DNA of 64,000 bases from 66-474 sp036759545 (GTDB taxonomy: Bacteria > Pseudomonadota > Gammaproteobacteria > Xanthomonadales > Rhodanobacteraceae), in contig DAIOUL010000003.1 of assembly GCA_036759545.1 (NCBI GenBank), positions 16,851 through 80,850 of the forward strand. The letters are read 5' to 3'. The notes beneath the pieces are model-generated. The model was not told where the DNA came from. It saw only the letters and a list, made by a program, of their open reading frames with translations, and did not search any database. Shown here piece after piece: positions 42,785-54,243 of this stretch (position 1 is the first letter of the stretch; each line of letters starts with the position of its first letter). The position numbers and the translations under genes were made by a program.

Positions 42785-43441
42785 TCAGCGACCCGTTGCG
42801 CCGCGTGCCCGTGCGGCGGCGATCGCTTCTGCCACGGCCCGTTCGCGTTCGTTGCCCAGCGCCAACCCTGCGCGGGCGCCTTCCTGATCGGCTGCATCGC
42901 GGTTCTGGCTGAGCTTGTAGCGGCCTTCCAGAAGTTCGATGCGCAGTTCCAGTCCGACGATGTAGCGCATCTGTTCGCGCAGATAATTTTCCGGCGCGTC
43001 CGTGATCTTCCATGGGTCCGGGCGTGAGTATTCATTGCGTTCGACCAGCCGTCGCAGCAGATCGAACAGACGTTCTTCGTCATGGAACGCGCGCAAGGTG
43101 CCGCGTACGTGCACCGCGAGGTAATCCCAGGTCGGCACCTGGCGCGGATCCTCGCGTTTGCCGGGATACCACGACGGCGACACATAGGCGTGCGGGCCAT
43201 TGAAAATCGCCAGCGCCGAAACGCCCTCTTCGCCGATCCCGCGCCACTGCGGGTTGTAGCGCGCGATATGGCCGAGCAACGTGCCGTTGGGTGTCGGCTG
43301 CGCGTCCAGCTCGAACGGCAGATGGCTGACCACGAAATCGCCATCGGCATGCGTGATCAAGGTGCCGAAGGCGATTTCTCGAATCGCCGCGTGCAACACG
43401 TCGATGCGCGATTCGCGAAATGCGGAACTGGGATAGGCCAT
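42785..43441 (-). CDS. PaiB-like FMN-binding protein
   Basis: A 218-aa FMN-binding split-barrel protein of the PaiB family (negative transcriptional regulator in Bacillus). The features LITHADGDFVVSHLPFEL and GPHAYVSPSWYPG are typical. ATG 43441 is used; a TTG start ten codons upstream is less likely. It converges with the ACBP gene, whose stop ends at the preceding base. Confidence 0.85.
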   Translation of the reverse strand: MAYPSSAFRESRIDVLHAAIREIAFGTLITHADGDFVVSHLPFELDAQPTPNGTLLGHIARYNPQWRGIGEEGVSALAIFNGPHAYVSPSWYPGKREDPRQVPTWDYLAVHVRGTLRAFHDEERLFDLLRRLVERNEYSRPDPWKITDAPENYLREQMRYIVGLELRIELLEGRYKLSQNRDAADQEGARAGLALGNERERAVAEAIAAARARGATGR

Positions 43442-43478
43442 GGGTTTGTTGATGACTAGAGCGGATTGCAAAGTGACA

Positions 43479-43514
43479 GGGCGGGCATCGCCCGCCGGCG
43501 GACGATGTCCGCCC
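43479..43514. repeat. Palindromic repeat upstream of the paiB-like gene
   Basis: Paired hairpins GGGCGGGCATCGCCCGCC and GGCGGACGATGTCCGCCC lie between zipA and the paiB-like gene. The family is common between genes of Xanthomonadales. It can form two stacked stems. Confidence 0.7.
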
Positions 43515-43518
43515 TACG

Positions 43519-44310
43519 CTAGCGACGAGGCCGCATCTGGATCTCCGGCCCTTCGTGCTTGCGGTCCCACGAACGCAGTTCGTCGCGCAGCACCGCGATG
43601 CGCTGCCGGCCCAGCGCGTTGCGTTCCTCGTCCAGCACATTGCCGCCCAGCAGCTCCGCCATGCGCTGCGCGGCCGGCAACATCGCATCCCACGCATCGA
43701 GCGCGGACAGCGGACCCGGCAGGGTCATGAAGAAACTCAGGCCCGGCGTCTGCAATTCATCGATGCGGCTCATGTCGAATGTGCCGGGCTTCACCATGTT
43801 GGCCATCGAGAAGATCGGGCCGGCATCCGGCTTGCCGTCCAGCGGGCGGTGGAAAATCTGCATGTCGCCGAATTGCAATCCCGCCTTCTCCGCGGCCACC
43901 GCGATATCGCTGCCGGAAAAACGCGCGTTGCCGCGCGCGGTCACATACAGCGTGACGATGCGCTCCACCGGCAGATCGGCGGGGCGCTTGCCGGGCAATG
44001 GCCGCGATGGTGCCGACGCACCGCGCTGGCGCGTCGCGGCGACGGTGTCGCCCAGTTTGCGCAGCTCCTCGGCGACGCCGACATCCAATTCGCCTTGGCG
44101 GGGCTCCGGCACCACCGCATCGGGATCGGCCGGATCGTGGATCGAGTCACCGATCACCGGCTCGACGCGCTCGCCGCTGCCACGTTTGAACAGGATGCGC
44201 CGGCCCTGCTCGTTGCGCGGGCGGCCGAAGAAATAGATCGCCAGCAGCACGATCACGCCCGCAACGGCGATGATGATCCGCAAGGTGGTGGGCGAAATCG
44301 CCTGATCCAT
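43519..44310 (-). CDS. zipA: Cell division protein ZipA
   Basis: A 263-aa protein: N-terminal transmembrane helix (about residues 10-28), a variable polar linker with Pro/Arg, and the ZipA C-terminal domain (about 110-250; QIFHRPLDGKPDAGPIFSMANMVKPGTF), which binds the FtsZ tail. In relatives zipA follows smc and precedes ligA. Here an unrelated gene on the other strand sits between smc and zipA. Confidence 0.92.
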   Translation of the reverse strand: MDQAISPTTLRIIIAVAGVIVLLAIYFFGRPRNEQGRRILFKRGSGERVEPVIGDSIHDPADPDAVVPEPRQGELDVGVAEELRKLGDTVAATRQRGASAPSRPLPGKRPADLPVERIVTLYVTARGNARFSGSDIAVAAEKAGLQFGDMQIFHRPLDGKPDAGPIFSMANMVKPGTFDMSRIDELQTPGLSFFMTLPGPLSALDAWDAMLPAAQRMAELLGGNVLDEERNALGRQRIAVLRDELRSWDRKHEGPEIQMRPRR

Positions 44311-44441
44311 GGGCGGACTTTAGCAAAGCACGTTACGCCATCGCACGCGCCGCTCGCGGTCTGATGCGAGATCGAGCCGGACGGCGCCGCGGCGGTGCTA
44401 TCGTTCGCCGGCCCGCGTTCGCGCGAACTCCCGTTTCAGCC

Positions 44442-46046
44442 ATGTCCGACGCCGCCACCGTTTTCAACCACAACGTCGTCCCACGGCAGCCGGGTGTTCG
44501 CATCGAGGCCGAGCCCCCGGTGAAACACGTCGTGGTGGTCGGCGGAGGCACCGCCGGCTGGATGACCGCGCTGCTGCTCGCCAGTTCCGCTTACGGATCA
44601 CGGCTGAAGGTCACGGTGCTGGAATCGCCGCAGGTCGGCGTGATCGGCGTGGGCGAAGGTTCCACGCCGTGGTTGCGGGGCTTTTTCGAGAGTCTCGGCA
44701 TCGAGGAATCGGAATGGATGCCGCAATGCCACGCCACCTACAAGGCCGGCATCACCTTCGAAGGCTGGTCCACTCGGCCGGGCTACGAAAGCTACTTCCA
44801 CTCTTTCGCATCGATGCTCGATAACATGACGATGGCGCCGTTCATCGACAACGTGCACGCGCGTCTGGATCGTGCCGACGTCTACGCGCATCCTAACCGC
44901 TTCTTCATCTCCGCGCGGCTGGCGCGCGAGTGCAAGGCGCCGCGGCCGCAACGCAGTTTTCCTTTCGACGTGTGGTACGGCTTCCATTTCGACGCCATGC
45001 TGCTGGGTGAATTTCTGCGCAAGAAATCCATCGAGCGCGGCGTGACGCATGTGGTCGGGCATGTCACGGATGTGCGCTTGAACGAATCCGGCGACATCGC
45101 TTCGTTGCACCTCGCCGAGGAAGCCACGCTGGCCGGCGATTTCTACGTGGACTGCACCGGCTTCGCCTCGCTGTTGATCGGAAAAGCGCTCGGAACGCCG
45201 TTCGTGTCTTTCAAGGAAAACCTGTTCAACGATGCCGCCGTAGCGATGCTGGTACCGTACGACGGGTCGATCACGCCGCAAACCGTTTCCACCGCGCTGC
45301 GGCACGGCTGGGCCTGGAAGATTCCGCTGACCAACCGCTATGGCTGCGGCTATGTCTACAGCACCGATTTCTGTTCGCCCAACGAGGCCGAAAAGGAGTT
45401 GCGCGCGCATCTGGGCTTGCTCGATTCCGAGATCCCCGCGCGCCATCTGAAGTTCCGTCCAGGCCGCGTGGCGCAACCCTGGAATCGCAATTGCGTGGCG
45501 AATGGTCTGGCGCAGAGCTTTATCGAACCGCTGGAAGCGACGACGCTGCTGTTCGTGCAGCGCACCGCGGAGATGCTGGTCGCTGCGCTCGAGCAAGGCG
45601 ATCTGGGCGAAACTACGCGCAAGCAGTTCAACGACACGCTCAACGGACGCGTCGAAGGCACGCGCGATTACATCGTCACGCACTTCAAGACCAATACCCG
45701 CACCGACACCGATTACTGGCGCGCCAACGCCACCAATACGAATCTGTCAGAGCCGTTGCAACAGTTGCTGCGCACGTGGCTGGCGAGCAAGCCGGTTACC
45801 GCCGGCGTCGCACAGGGCAAGTTCGGCCGCGGCTATCCCATCATGTCGTGGTACAGCCTGCTGGCGGGCGTGGGCTTGTTTCCCGACGACACGCGCGCGC
45901 CGACGCGGGAAGAAGCGAAGTACGACATGGCGGAGATCGACACGCTGCTCGAGCGCAGCGCCATGAATTTCCCAGACCACCGCGAATTCCTGCGCGACAT
46001 CCCGCCCAAGCCGAAGCCGTCGTCGCTGCAGGTGTACTTCTGGTAA
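44442..46046 (+). CDS. Flavin-dependent tryptophan halogenase homologue
   Basis: A 534-aa FAD-dependent halogenase-family protein. The FAD fold GGGTAGW is at 34-40, the catalytic Lys is K101 (TYKAGITFEGW), the halogenase signature WAWKIP is at 290-295, and E365 is in FIEPLEATTLLF. In PrnA the residues after that Glu are Ser-Thr-Gly; here they are Ala-Thr-Thr. Many such proteins in gammaproteobacteria are of unknown substrate, and a flavin reductase would be needed for activity; none is next to it. It runs opposite to both smc and zipA. Confidence 0.85.
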   Translation: MSDAATVFNHNVVPRQPGVRIEAEPPVKHVVVVGGGTAGWMTALLLASSAYGSRLKVTVLESPQVGVIGVGEGSTPWLRGFFESLGIEESEWMPQCHATYKAGITFEGWSTRPGYESYFHSFASMLDNMTMAPFIDNVHARLDRADVYAHPNRFFISARLARECKAPRPQRSFPFDVWYGFHFDAMLLGEFLRKKSIERGVTHVVGHVTDVRLNESGDIASLHLAEEATLAGDFYVDCTGFASLLIGKALGTPFVSFKENLFNDAAVAMLVPYDGSITPQTVSTALRHGWAWKIPLTNRYGCGYVYSTDFCSPNEAEKELRAHLGLLDSEIPARHLKFRPGRVAQPWNRNCVANGLAQSFIEPLEATTLLFVQRTAEMLVAALEQGDLGETTRKQFNDTLNGRVEGTRDYIVTHFKTNTRTDTDYWRANATNTNLSEPLQQLLRTWLASKPVTAGVAQGKFGRGYPIMSWYSLLAGVGLFPDDTRAPTREEAKYDMAEIDTLLERSAMNFPDHREFLRDIPPKPKPSSLQVYFW

Positions 46047-46064
46047 TCGGCGCCGCGGCGATTC

Positions 46065-49000
46065 TTACGCGGCACCCGCCAATTTCGCGGCCTCTTCCAG
46101 ATCGACCTGCACCAGTCGCGACACGCCCGGCTCGCGCATGGTCACGCCGCACAACTGGTTCGTCATCTCCATCGTCGCCTTGTTGTGGGTGACGATCACG
46201 AACTGCACCTTCTCGGACATGTCGCGCACCAGTTGCCCGAAGCGGCCGACGTTGCCCTCGTCCAGCGGCGCGTCCACCTCGTCCAGCAGGCAGAACGGCG
46301 CGGGATTCAAATTGAAGATCGAGAACACCAGCGCCACCGCGGTCATCGCCTTTTCGCCGCCGGACAGCAGCGAAATGTGGCTGACGCGCTTGCCGGGCGG
46401 ACGCGCCATGATCGCCACGCCCGTGTCGAGTAGATCTTCGCCGGTCAGTTCCAGATGCGCATGCCCGCCGCCGAACAGTTTCGGAAACAGTTCCTGCAGA
46501 CCCGCGTTGACGCGGTCGAACGTATCCTTGAAACGTTGTCGCGTTTCGCGGTCGATCTTCTTGATCGCATTGTCCAGCGTCTCCAGCGCCGACGTGAGGT
46601 CGGCGAGCTGCGCATCCAGATATTCCTTGCGCTGCGCTGCCTCGGCGTGTTCGGCAATCGCCGCGAGATTCACCGGCTCCAGGCGCGTGATCCTGCTTTC
46701 CAGTTCGGCGATGCGTTCCTGCCACTGCTCCGGTTGCGCATCTTCGGCCAGTTCCGCCAGCAGCGGTTCAACCTGCAAACCCGCGGCGTTGATCGCCTCG
46801 CTCAATTGTTCGCCGCGCATGCGCAGCGCCTGCTCGGCCAGGCGGCGTTCGGTCAGCGCTTCGCGCTGGCCGCCCAGCGCGGCTTCCGCGGCGTGACGTT
46901 CCTGCTCGAGCCGGCGCAGTTCGACATCGACTTCTTCCACCGTGCGGCGCGCCTCGACCAGCTTGCGGTCGACCTGCAGCCGCTGATCCAGGAACGCCTG
47001 CCGCTCGCGTTCCAGCGCCTGGATCGGGTCGTCGCCGGCGCCAATCTGCTGATCCAGTTCCGTACGACGCGTTTCCAATTGTGTGCGCTGGATTTCCATG
47101 CGCGCCAGCGATTGCTCCAGCGAAGCCAGCGCTGAGCGACGCGACTCCAGCGATAGTGCGTGGCGATGCGCGGCATCGGCTGCATCCTGCGCGTCCGCGC
47201 GCGCGGCTTCACGCCGCTCCAATAGTTGCCGACGCTCGCTTTCCAGTTCCATGCGCGCGCGCTCGTGCTCGCTCATGCGCGACACCGCGCCTTCCATGCG
47301 GGCACGTGCGCCGCGCGCGGCTTCCTCGCTTTCGGCCAACCTGTTCGCGATTTCGGCCAGTTCGTCGTCCAGCGCCTGCAAGCGCGCTTGCGCGCTGTCG
47401 ATTCGGCCGCGCTTGCCCTGCAGCTCGCCGGCAAGTTCCGACAGCCGCCGATGCACGCCGTACAACTCGCGCTGCGCGTCATCGCGTGCCTGCTCGGCCG
47501 CGAGCCGTTGCGCACGCACTTCTTCGGCGCGGCGCGTCAGTTCGTTCAAACGTACGGTCAGATGTTCGAGTTCGGTCTGCAGCGACTGCAATTCGCGGCC
47601 GCGCGCCAGCACGCCTACCTGTCCGCCTTCGGCACGCCGCACGCGCGCGAACTGCGGCGAAAGCCACACGCCTTCGCGCGTGATCACCGACTGCGGCGCT
47701 TGCAGCGTCGCAGCGATCGCCCGCGCCTGCTCCAGGGTTTCCGCCGTGCGCACCTGTGCGAGCAGCGCCAACGCGGAAGACGGACCACGCGCCTGCGCCG
47801 CCAATGTGCCTTCGATGTTCGATGGCGAGCCACCCGCACCGACCAGGCTGACGTCGGTGCGTTCGACCGACGCGAGTTCGTTCGAAAGCGCCAACGGATC
47901 GTCCACCAGCACGCCTTCCAGCAAACCGGCCAGCACGGTTTCCACCGCGCGTTCCCAGCCCGCTTCGACTTGCAATTTCGAACCGAGCCGCGCACTGGTA
48001 GCCAACCCGAACTTCTGCAACCACTCGCGCGCGGCGTCGCGGTCCTCGCCCAGCGCCGCATGCTGCAGAGCTTCCAGCGACGCGATGCGGCCGCGCAAGG
48101 CCTGTTCCTGCGCACGCGCCTCGGCCAGCCAGCTTTGCGCTTGACGTTCTTCGCCCAGCAACGTTTCCGCCTCGGCCTTGTGCGTTTCCAGTTGCGCCGA
48201 GTGCGATTCGACCAGCGCGCGCTGGTTTTCGTGCTCGCTTTGCAACGACTCGGCCGCTCGATGCAGCGCGTCCAGATCGTAGGCGGCGCGCTCGCTTTGC
48301 AATGTGTCGCGGCGGCGCGCCAGTTCCAGCAGTTGCCGGTCGAGGTGATCGATGTGGGTGCGTTCGACTTCGGCTTCGCGCGAGGTCGCGGCCGAATCGC
48401 CGCCGTGCGCTTCCCAGCGCTGTTGCCACGCCGCGTGCGCGGCTTCGGCATCGCGCAAGGCTTCGCTCGCACGTGTTTCGATATCGCGCAGACGCTGCAA
48501 TTCCGGCTCGCCTTCGCTCAACGCGTTGCTCACGGATTCGTGCTGCTCGCGATCGGCCTTGATGTGCGCGGCCAGTTCTTCCCAGGCGCGTTCGGTTTCC
48601 TCGCGCGCCTGCCGCAGGCGTTCGCCCAATTCACGGTGGTGACGGATTTGCTGCTCGACGCGCGCGAGCTCGGCGCCAACCTGATACACCTCGCCCTGCA
48701 CCGCATTCAGCGCATCCGATTGCTCCTGGTGCTGCGCGCGTGCGGCTTCGATCGCGGCCTCCAGATGCCGCTGCTCGGCCAGTTGTTTCTCGATGCCGGT
48801 TTCGGCTTCACGCAGGGCTTCGCGGTGCTGCCCCAGTTCCTGCGCGATCGCGCGATAACTCAACGCGCGCAGTTCCGCTTCGCGCCGTGTGTGTTCCTCT
48901 TTCAGTTTCTTCCAGCGCTCGGCCGCACGCGCCTGCCGGTTCAGATGATCGAGCTGCTTCTCCACTTCCTCGCGCACGTCGCGCACACGATCCAGATTCT

Positions 49001-49565
49001 CGCGCGTGGCCTTGATGCGGGACTCGGTTTCCTTGCGGCGCTCTTTGTAGCGCGAGATACCCGCGGCCTCTTCCAGATGCGCGCGCAATTGTTCGGGATG
49101 CGACTCGACGATATCGGAGATGATGCCCTGTTCGATGATCGAATAGCTCCGCGCGCCCAAACCGGTGCCGAGGAACAGATCGGTGATGTCGCGGCGGCGG
49201 CAACGCACGCCGTTTAGGAAATAATCCGACTGCGAATCGCGCCCGACGATGCGCTTCACCGAAATCTCGTTGTACGTCGCGTACTCGCCGCCGATCGCGC
49301 CGTCGGAGTTGTCGAACACCAGTTCGACGGTGGCCTGTCCCACCGGCTTGCGGCCGGACGAGCCTGAGAAGATTACGTCGGTGAGCGACTCGCCGCGCAG
49401 ACGGCTGGCCGCGCTCTCGCCCATTACCCAGCGGATCGCGTCGATGACGTTGGATTTCCCGCAGCCGTTGGGCCCGACGATGCCGGTGAGGTTGGTGGGG
49501 AAATGCAGGACCGTCGGATCGACGAACGATTTGAAACCGGCCAGCTTGATGGTGGTCAGGCGCAT
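46065..49565 (-). CDS. smc: Chromosome segregation ATPase SMC
   Basis: A 1166-aa protein with the full SMC layout: Walker A (GPNGCGKSNVIDAI) at 32-45, two long coiled coils, a hinge at about 500-650 (LLEGVLVDDPLALSNELA), the signature LLSGGEKAMTAVALVF and the Walker B LLDEVDAPLDEGNVGR near the C terminus. It works with ScpA and ScpB, not encoded here, to organise the chromosome. Confidence 0.97.
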   Translation of the reverse strand: MRLTTIKLAGFKSFVDPTVLHFPTNLTGIVGPNGCGKSNVIDAIRWVMGESAASRLRGESLTDVIFSGSSGRKPVGQATVELVFDNSDGAIGGEYATYNEISVKRIVGRDSQSDYFLNGVRCRRRDITDLFLGTGLGARSYSIIEQGIISDIVESHPEQLRAHLEEAAGISRYKERRKETESRIKATRENLDRVRDVREEVEKQLDHLNRQARAAERWKKLKEEHTRREAELRALSYRAIAQELGQHREALREAETGIEKQLAEQRHLEAAIEAARAQHQEQSDALNAVQGEVYQVGAELARVEQQIRHHRELGERLRQAREETERAWEELAAHIKADREQHESVSNALSEGEPELQRLRDIETRASEALRDAEAAHAAWQQRWEAHGGDSAATSREAEVERTHIDHLDRQLLELARRRDTLQSERAAYDLDALHRAAESLQSEHENQRALVESHSAQLETHKAEAETLLGEERQAQSWLAEARAQEQALRGRIASLEALQHAALGEDRDAAREWLQKFGLATSARLGSKLQVEAGWERAVETVLAGLLEGVLVDDPLALSNELASVERTDVSLVGAGGSPSNIEGTLAAQARGPSSALALLAQVRTAETLEQARAIAATLQAPQSVITREGVWLSPQFARVRRAEGGQVGVLARGRELQSLQTELEHLTVRLNELTRRAEEVRAQRLAAEQARDDAQRELYGVHRRLSELAGELQGKRGRIDSAQARLQALDDELAEIANRLAESEEAARGARARMEGAVSRMSEHERARMELESERRQLLERREAARADAQDAADAAHRHALSLESRRSALASLEQSLARMEIQRTQLETRRTELDQQIGAGDDPIQALERERQAFLDQRLQVDRKLVEARRTVEEVDVELRRLEQERHAAEAALGGQREALTERRLAEQALRMRGEQLSEAINAAGLQVEPLLAELAEDAQPEQWQERIAELESRITRLEPVNLAAIAEHAEAAQRKEYLDAQLADLTSALETLDNAIKKIDRETRQRFKDTFDRVNAGLQELFPKLFGGGHAHLELTGEDLLDTGVAIMARPPGKRVSHISLLSGGEKAMTAVALVFSIFNLNPAPFCLLDEVDAPLDEGNVGRFGQLVRDMSEKVQFVIVTHNKATMEMTNQLCGVTMREPGVSRLVQVDLEEAAKLAGAA

Positions 49566-49677
49566 GGGTCAGCTTGTTGGACTGCGGATGGCGACAACTT
49601 GTCGCGGGGAATGCGGCACTGTGCCAGCCGGGCGCGCGCCGCGCAATGTCGCCGTGATCTAAACAATGCGCGGCAAA

Positions 49678-49971
49678 TCATTGATCGATATACTTGTGAG
49701 ACTCGGCAAGATCGCCGGATGCCTTGGCTTCGATCGCCAGCGCGTGGATGCCATTGCCAATCAATTCGTCCAGCGCCAGGTACACCAGCCGATGTCGTTC
49801 GATCGCGCTCTTGCCGGTAAAAGCGGCGCTGACGATGCGCACGCGGAAGTGCCCGCTGCCCTCGCCCGCGTGGCCGATGTGCAGATGGCCTTCATCGATC
49901 ACTTCCAACGATTGTGGGCTCAACGCGGCGGTTAGCCTTGCGTGGATGTCTTCGACCGATGCGGCGCTCAT
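49678..49971 (-). CDS. bolA: BolA-family protein
   Basis: A 97-aa BolA domain protein. HAGEGSGHFRVRIVS and KSAIERHRLVYLALDEL carry the family's conserved Gly/His and RHR features. BolA proteins pair with monothiol glutaredoxins in iron-sulfur homeostasis. Coupled to yciI (ATGA). Confidence 0.9.
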   Translation of the reverse strand: MSAASVEDIHARLTAALSPQSLEVIDEGHLHIGHAGEGSGHFRVRIVSAAFTGKSAIERHRLVYLALDELIGNGIHALAIEAKASGDLAESHKYIDQ

Positions 49972-50267
49972 GGCAGGGTGATGCGAAACGGCCGCACACT
50001 GACTTCGCGATACACGTCCGCGGCAATGTAAGGATCGGCCCGCGCCCAGGCTTTTGCCGCATCGAGATCTTCGAATTCGGCGACGATCAGACTGCCTTCG
50101 AATCCGGCCGGACTGGGATCTTCCGCGTCGATCTTCGGGAACGGGCCGGCCAGCAGCAAGCGGCCTTCATCCAGCAGCGATTGCAGACGCGCGAGGTGTG
50201 CCGGGCGCGCGGATTGGCGCGCGCTCGAGGAGTTTTCATTGTCGAAGCCGAGGATGGCGTACCACAT
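49968..50267 (-). CDS. yciI: YciI family protein
   Basis: A 99-aa dimeric alpha-beta protein. WYAILGFDNENS and FEDLDAAKAWARADPY match the YciI family; the His-Asp pair typical of the YciI site is only partly conserved. It sits directly before bolA, as in many proteobacteria. Function unproven. Confidence 0.88.
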   Translation of the reverse strand: MWYAILGFDNENSSSARQSARPAHLARLQSLLDEGRLLLAGPFPKIDAEDPSPAGFEGSLIVAEFEDLDAAKAWARADPYIAADVYREVSVRPFRITLP

Positions 50268-50324
50268 GGTTGAAGAGCGGCAACGGGCAACGGGCAACGG
50301 GGAACGGCAGGATACTGAAACCGG

Positions 50325-51869
<1,545 letters not shown>

Positions 51870-51903
51870 GGATCGATAGATTAGTGGAGAATCGCGCGAG
51901 CGC

Positions 51904-53032
51904 TCACGACGCGTCGGTTCGCTTCGCACCGGCTTCCAGTCCCATTTTCAAACTTGCCTCGACGAATTCGTCCAGATCGCCGTCCAGCACGCGCTGCGTG
52001 TCGGAACGTTCGACGCCGGTGCGCAGGTCCTTGATGCGGGACTGATCCAGTACGTAATTGCGGATCTGGCTGCCCCAGCCGACATCGGACTTGGTCGCTT
52101 CCAGCGCGGCTTTCTCCGCGTTGCGCTTATGCAATTCCATCTCGTACAACTTGGCGCGCAGCATCTTCATCGCGCGATCGCGGTTGGCGTGCTGCGAACG
52201 CTCGGTCTGGCAGGCGACGACGATTCCTGAAGGCACGTGCGTGATGCGCACCGCCGATTCGGTCTTGTTGACGTGCTGGCCGCCGGCGCCGGAAGAACGA
52301 TAGACGTCGGTCTTCAAATCGGCCGGATTGATCTCGATGTCGATATCGTCGTCCACTTCCGGCGATACGAACACGGAAGCGAACGAAGTGTGGCGGCGGT
52401 TGTCGGAATCGAAGGGCGACTTGCGCACCAGCCGGTGCACGCCGATCTCGGTCTTCAGCCAGCCGTAGGCGTAGTCGCCCTCGACGCGGAAGGTCGCGGA
52501 CTTGATGCCGGCCACCTCGCCGGCACTCGCTTCCAGCAGTTCGGTGGTCCAGCCCTTGCCTTCGGCCCAACGCAGGTACATGCGCAGCAGCATTTCGGCC
52601 CAGTCCTGCGCTTCGGTGCCGCCGGCGCCGGCCTGGATGTCGACGAACGCGTTGGCCGCATCCTGTTCGCCCGCGAACATGCGCTGGAATTCCAGCTTCT
52701 CGACGCGCGCTGCGAGTGCGTCGACATCGCGCGCAATGGTCTGCACGGAAGCTTCGTCGTTTTCGCCGGCCGCCAGTTCTAGCAATTCGCCGGCATCGCT
52801 CAGGCCGGAGCCGATCTGATCCAGCCCCTCGACCACTTGTTGAAGACGCGCGCGTTCGCGGCCCAGTTCCTGCGCGCGGGGCGGGTCGTCCCAGACGTTC
52901 GGGTTCTCCAGCTCGCGGGTTACTTCTTCCAGACGTTCGCGCTTGACCGGGTAGTCAAAGATACCCCCGTAGCGACTCGACGCGGCCCTGCAGGTCCGCG
53001 ATGCGCGCGTGGATCGGATTAGTCTCGAGCAT
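51904..53032 (-). CDS. prfB: Peptide chain release factor 2 (with +1 programmed frameshift)
   Basis: Release factor for UGA and UAA. The first 25 codons (MLETNPIHARIADLQ...RGYL) end in an in-frame TGA at 52955-52957. A +1 shift at CTT-TGA-C resumes in the frame DYPVKRERLEEV and gives about 375 aa in total. GGQ is in SGAGGQHVNKTES. An internal SD-like CGGGGG precedes the shift site. The gene autoregulates: low RF2 lets the ribosome shift. Confidence 0.96.
52954..52969 (-). promoter_or_regulatory. Programmed +1 frameshift signal of prfB
   Basis: On the minus strand, CGGGGGTATCTTTGAC: an SD-like purine run, 3-nt spacer, slippery CUU, in-frame UGA and C. This is the conserved RF2 autoregulation site. 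Confidence 0.95.
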
Positions 53033-53170
53033 GATCGTGCTGGCCGCGAAAAGACCGGCGATGTTAGCAAAGCGGCCGGGCCGGCGCACGATCAGACCCA
53101 CGGGCTGACATCCGTCACTGGCGTCCCGGCGGACGCACGCTTATCGTGGCGTCAGCCACGGAGATCAGCG

Positions 53171-53554
53171 ATGTCCGACCAGGACCAGATTCCAAGTCAT
53201 TACGAACGCCGGCTGTTTCCGGCGCTGTTCGTGATCGCGCTGGGCGTGCTGTTCCTGTTGCGCAACCTGGGAGTCGGTTTCGATTTCTTCCAGTTCCACA
53301 ACTGGTGGGCGTGGCTGATCCTGGTTGCGGCGATTGCGCCGCTGACTCGCGCCGTCGAGCTGTATCGCGCGAGCGGCAAATTCGACGGCAATGTCGTGCG
53401 CCACCTCCTGACGGCCGCGATGATCGCAACGCTGGCCGCTGTTTTCCTGCTCGACCTCTATTGGCAGGTTTGGTGGCCGGTGTTCATCATCCCCGCTGGC
53501 GTTTTCATGCTCCTGCGCCCGCGCGACGCCGGACCGCACTCCGGCGCGGGTTGA
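53171..53554 (+). CDS. Small membrane protein (DUF5668/LiaF-TM-like)
   Basis: A 127-aa protein with three or four predicted transmembrane helices (about 15-33, 40-60, 75-92 and 95-112). The repeated pattern of short helices with FFQFHNWWAWLILVAAIA and YWQVWWPVFIIPAGVFML is like LiaF-type transmembrane domains. Function unknown. Divergent from prfB. Confidence 0.75.
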   Translation: MSDQDQIPSHYERRLFPALFVIALGVLFLLRNLGVGFDFFQFHNWWAWLILVAAIAPLTRAVELYRASGKFDGNVVRHLLTAAMIATLAAVFLLDLYWQVWWPVFIIPAGVFMLLRPRDAGPHSGAG

Positions 53555-53560
53555 AACCGG

Positions 53561-54112
53561 TCATGCACTGAAGCGCTGCACCCACGCCGCGAAGCGATCG
53601 ACGAAGTTCTGCAGGAATTTGCGGACCTCCTCGTCCGTGACCGTGCCGTCCCCCGCAATCAGACCTTCCTTGTAGCGGACGAACGCTTCCGGCTGTTGCA
53701 GCATGGGAATGTCGAGGAACACGCACATGTTGCGCAAATGCTGCTGCGCCAGTGCGGTACTGATGGCGCCCATCGAGGTGCCGATCACCGCGCCGGGTTT
53801 GCCGGCGAAGGCGTTGGTACCGTAAGGGCGCGAGGCGATATCGATCGCGTTCTTCAGCACGCCGGGCACGGAGCGGTTGTATTCCGGCGTCACGAACAGC
53901 ACACCGTCGCTCGAGGCGATCTGCTCTTTCATCTTCACCGCCGCGGGCGGATATTCGCGCTCGTGATCCTGGTTGAACAGCGGCAGGTCGCCGATCTCGA
54001 TGTATTCGAACGCGAGCCTGCCTTCGGCCAGCTTCTCCAGCGCGTGCGCCAGTTTCCGGTTGATCGATTCCTTGCGCAGGCTGCCGACCAGCACCGCAAT
54101 CTTCATGGACAT
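53561..54112 (-). CDS. NADPH-dependent FMN reductase
   Basis: A 183-aa flavodoxin-fold reductase. GSLRKESINRKLA at residues 10-22 binds FMN phosphate, and TPEYNRSVPGVLKNAID is the family signature. It resembles ChrR/YieF-type quinone or chromate reductases. The structured repeat copy B lies 18 nt upstream of the ATG. Two starts, 54112 and 54106, are close. Confidence 0.88.
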   Translation of the reverse strand: MSMKIAVLVGSLRKESINRKLAHALEKLAEGRLAFEYIEIGDLPLFNQDHEREYPPAAVKMKEQIASSDGVLFVTPEYNRSVPGVLKNAIDIASRPYGTNAFAGKPGAVIGTSMGAISTALAQQHLRNMCVFLDIPMLQQPEAFVRYKEGLIAGDGTVTDEEVRKFLQNFVDRFAAWVQRFSA

Positions 54113-54130
54113 AGAAGCCTCTCAGAGTCG

Positions 54131-54207
54131 CGATCGTCCATGATCGCCAGATCAAAAAGCGGCCGGAGCCGCCATCCATGACCAAGAGCTCATGGCCGCA
54201 CTTTCAA
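54131..54207 (-). repeat. Dispersed leader-like structured repeat, copy B
   Basis: About 77 bp, 18 nt upstream of the FMN reductase start on the minus strand. It reads GCGGCC, a loop holding CTCTTGGTCATGGATGGCGG, GGCCGC and TTTTT, then GATCTGGCGATCATGGACG. The same plan as copy A, but with a changed stem that still pairs. Confidence 0.7.
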
Positions 54208-54243
54208 TAGAAGCAATTCACTTGCAACGTTGATGTGAATTTT

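Noticed and set aside
47226..49217. Long plus-strand frame over smc
   Set aside because: Antisense shadow of the smc coiled coil; no motif.
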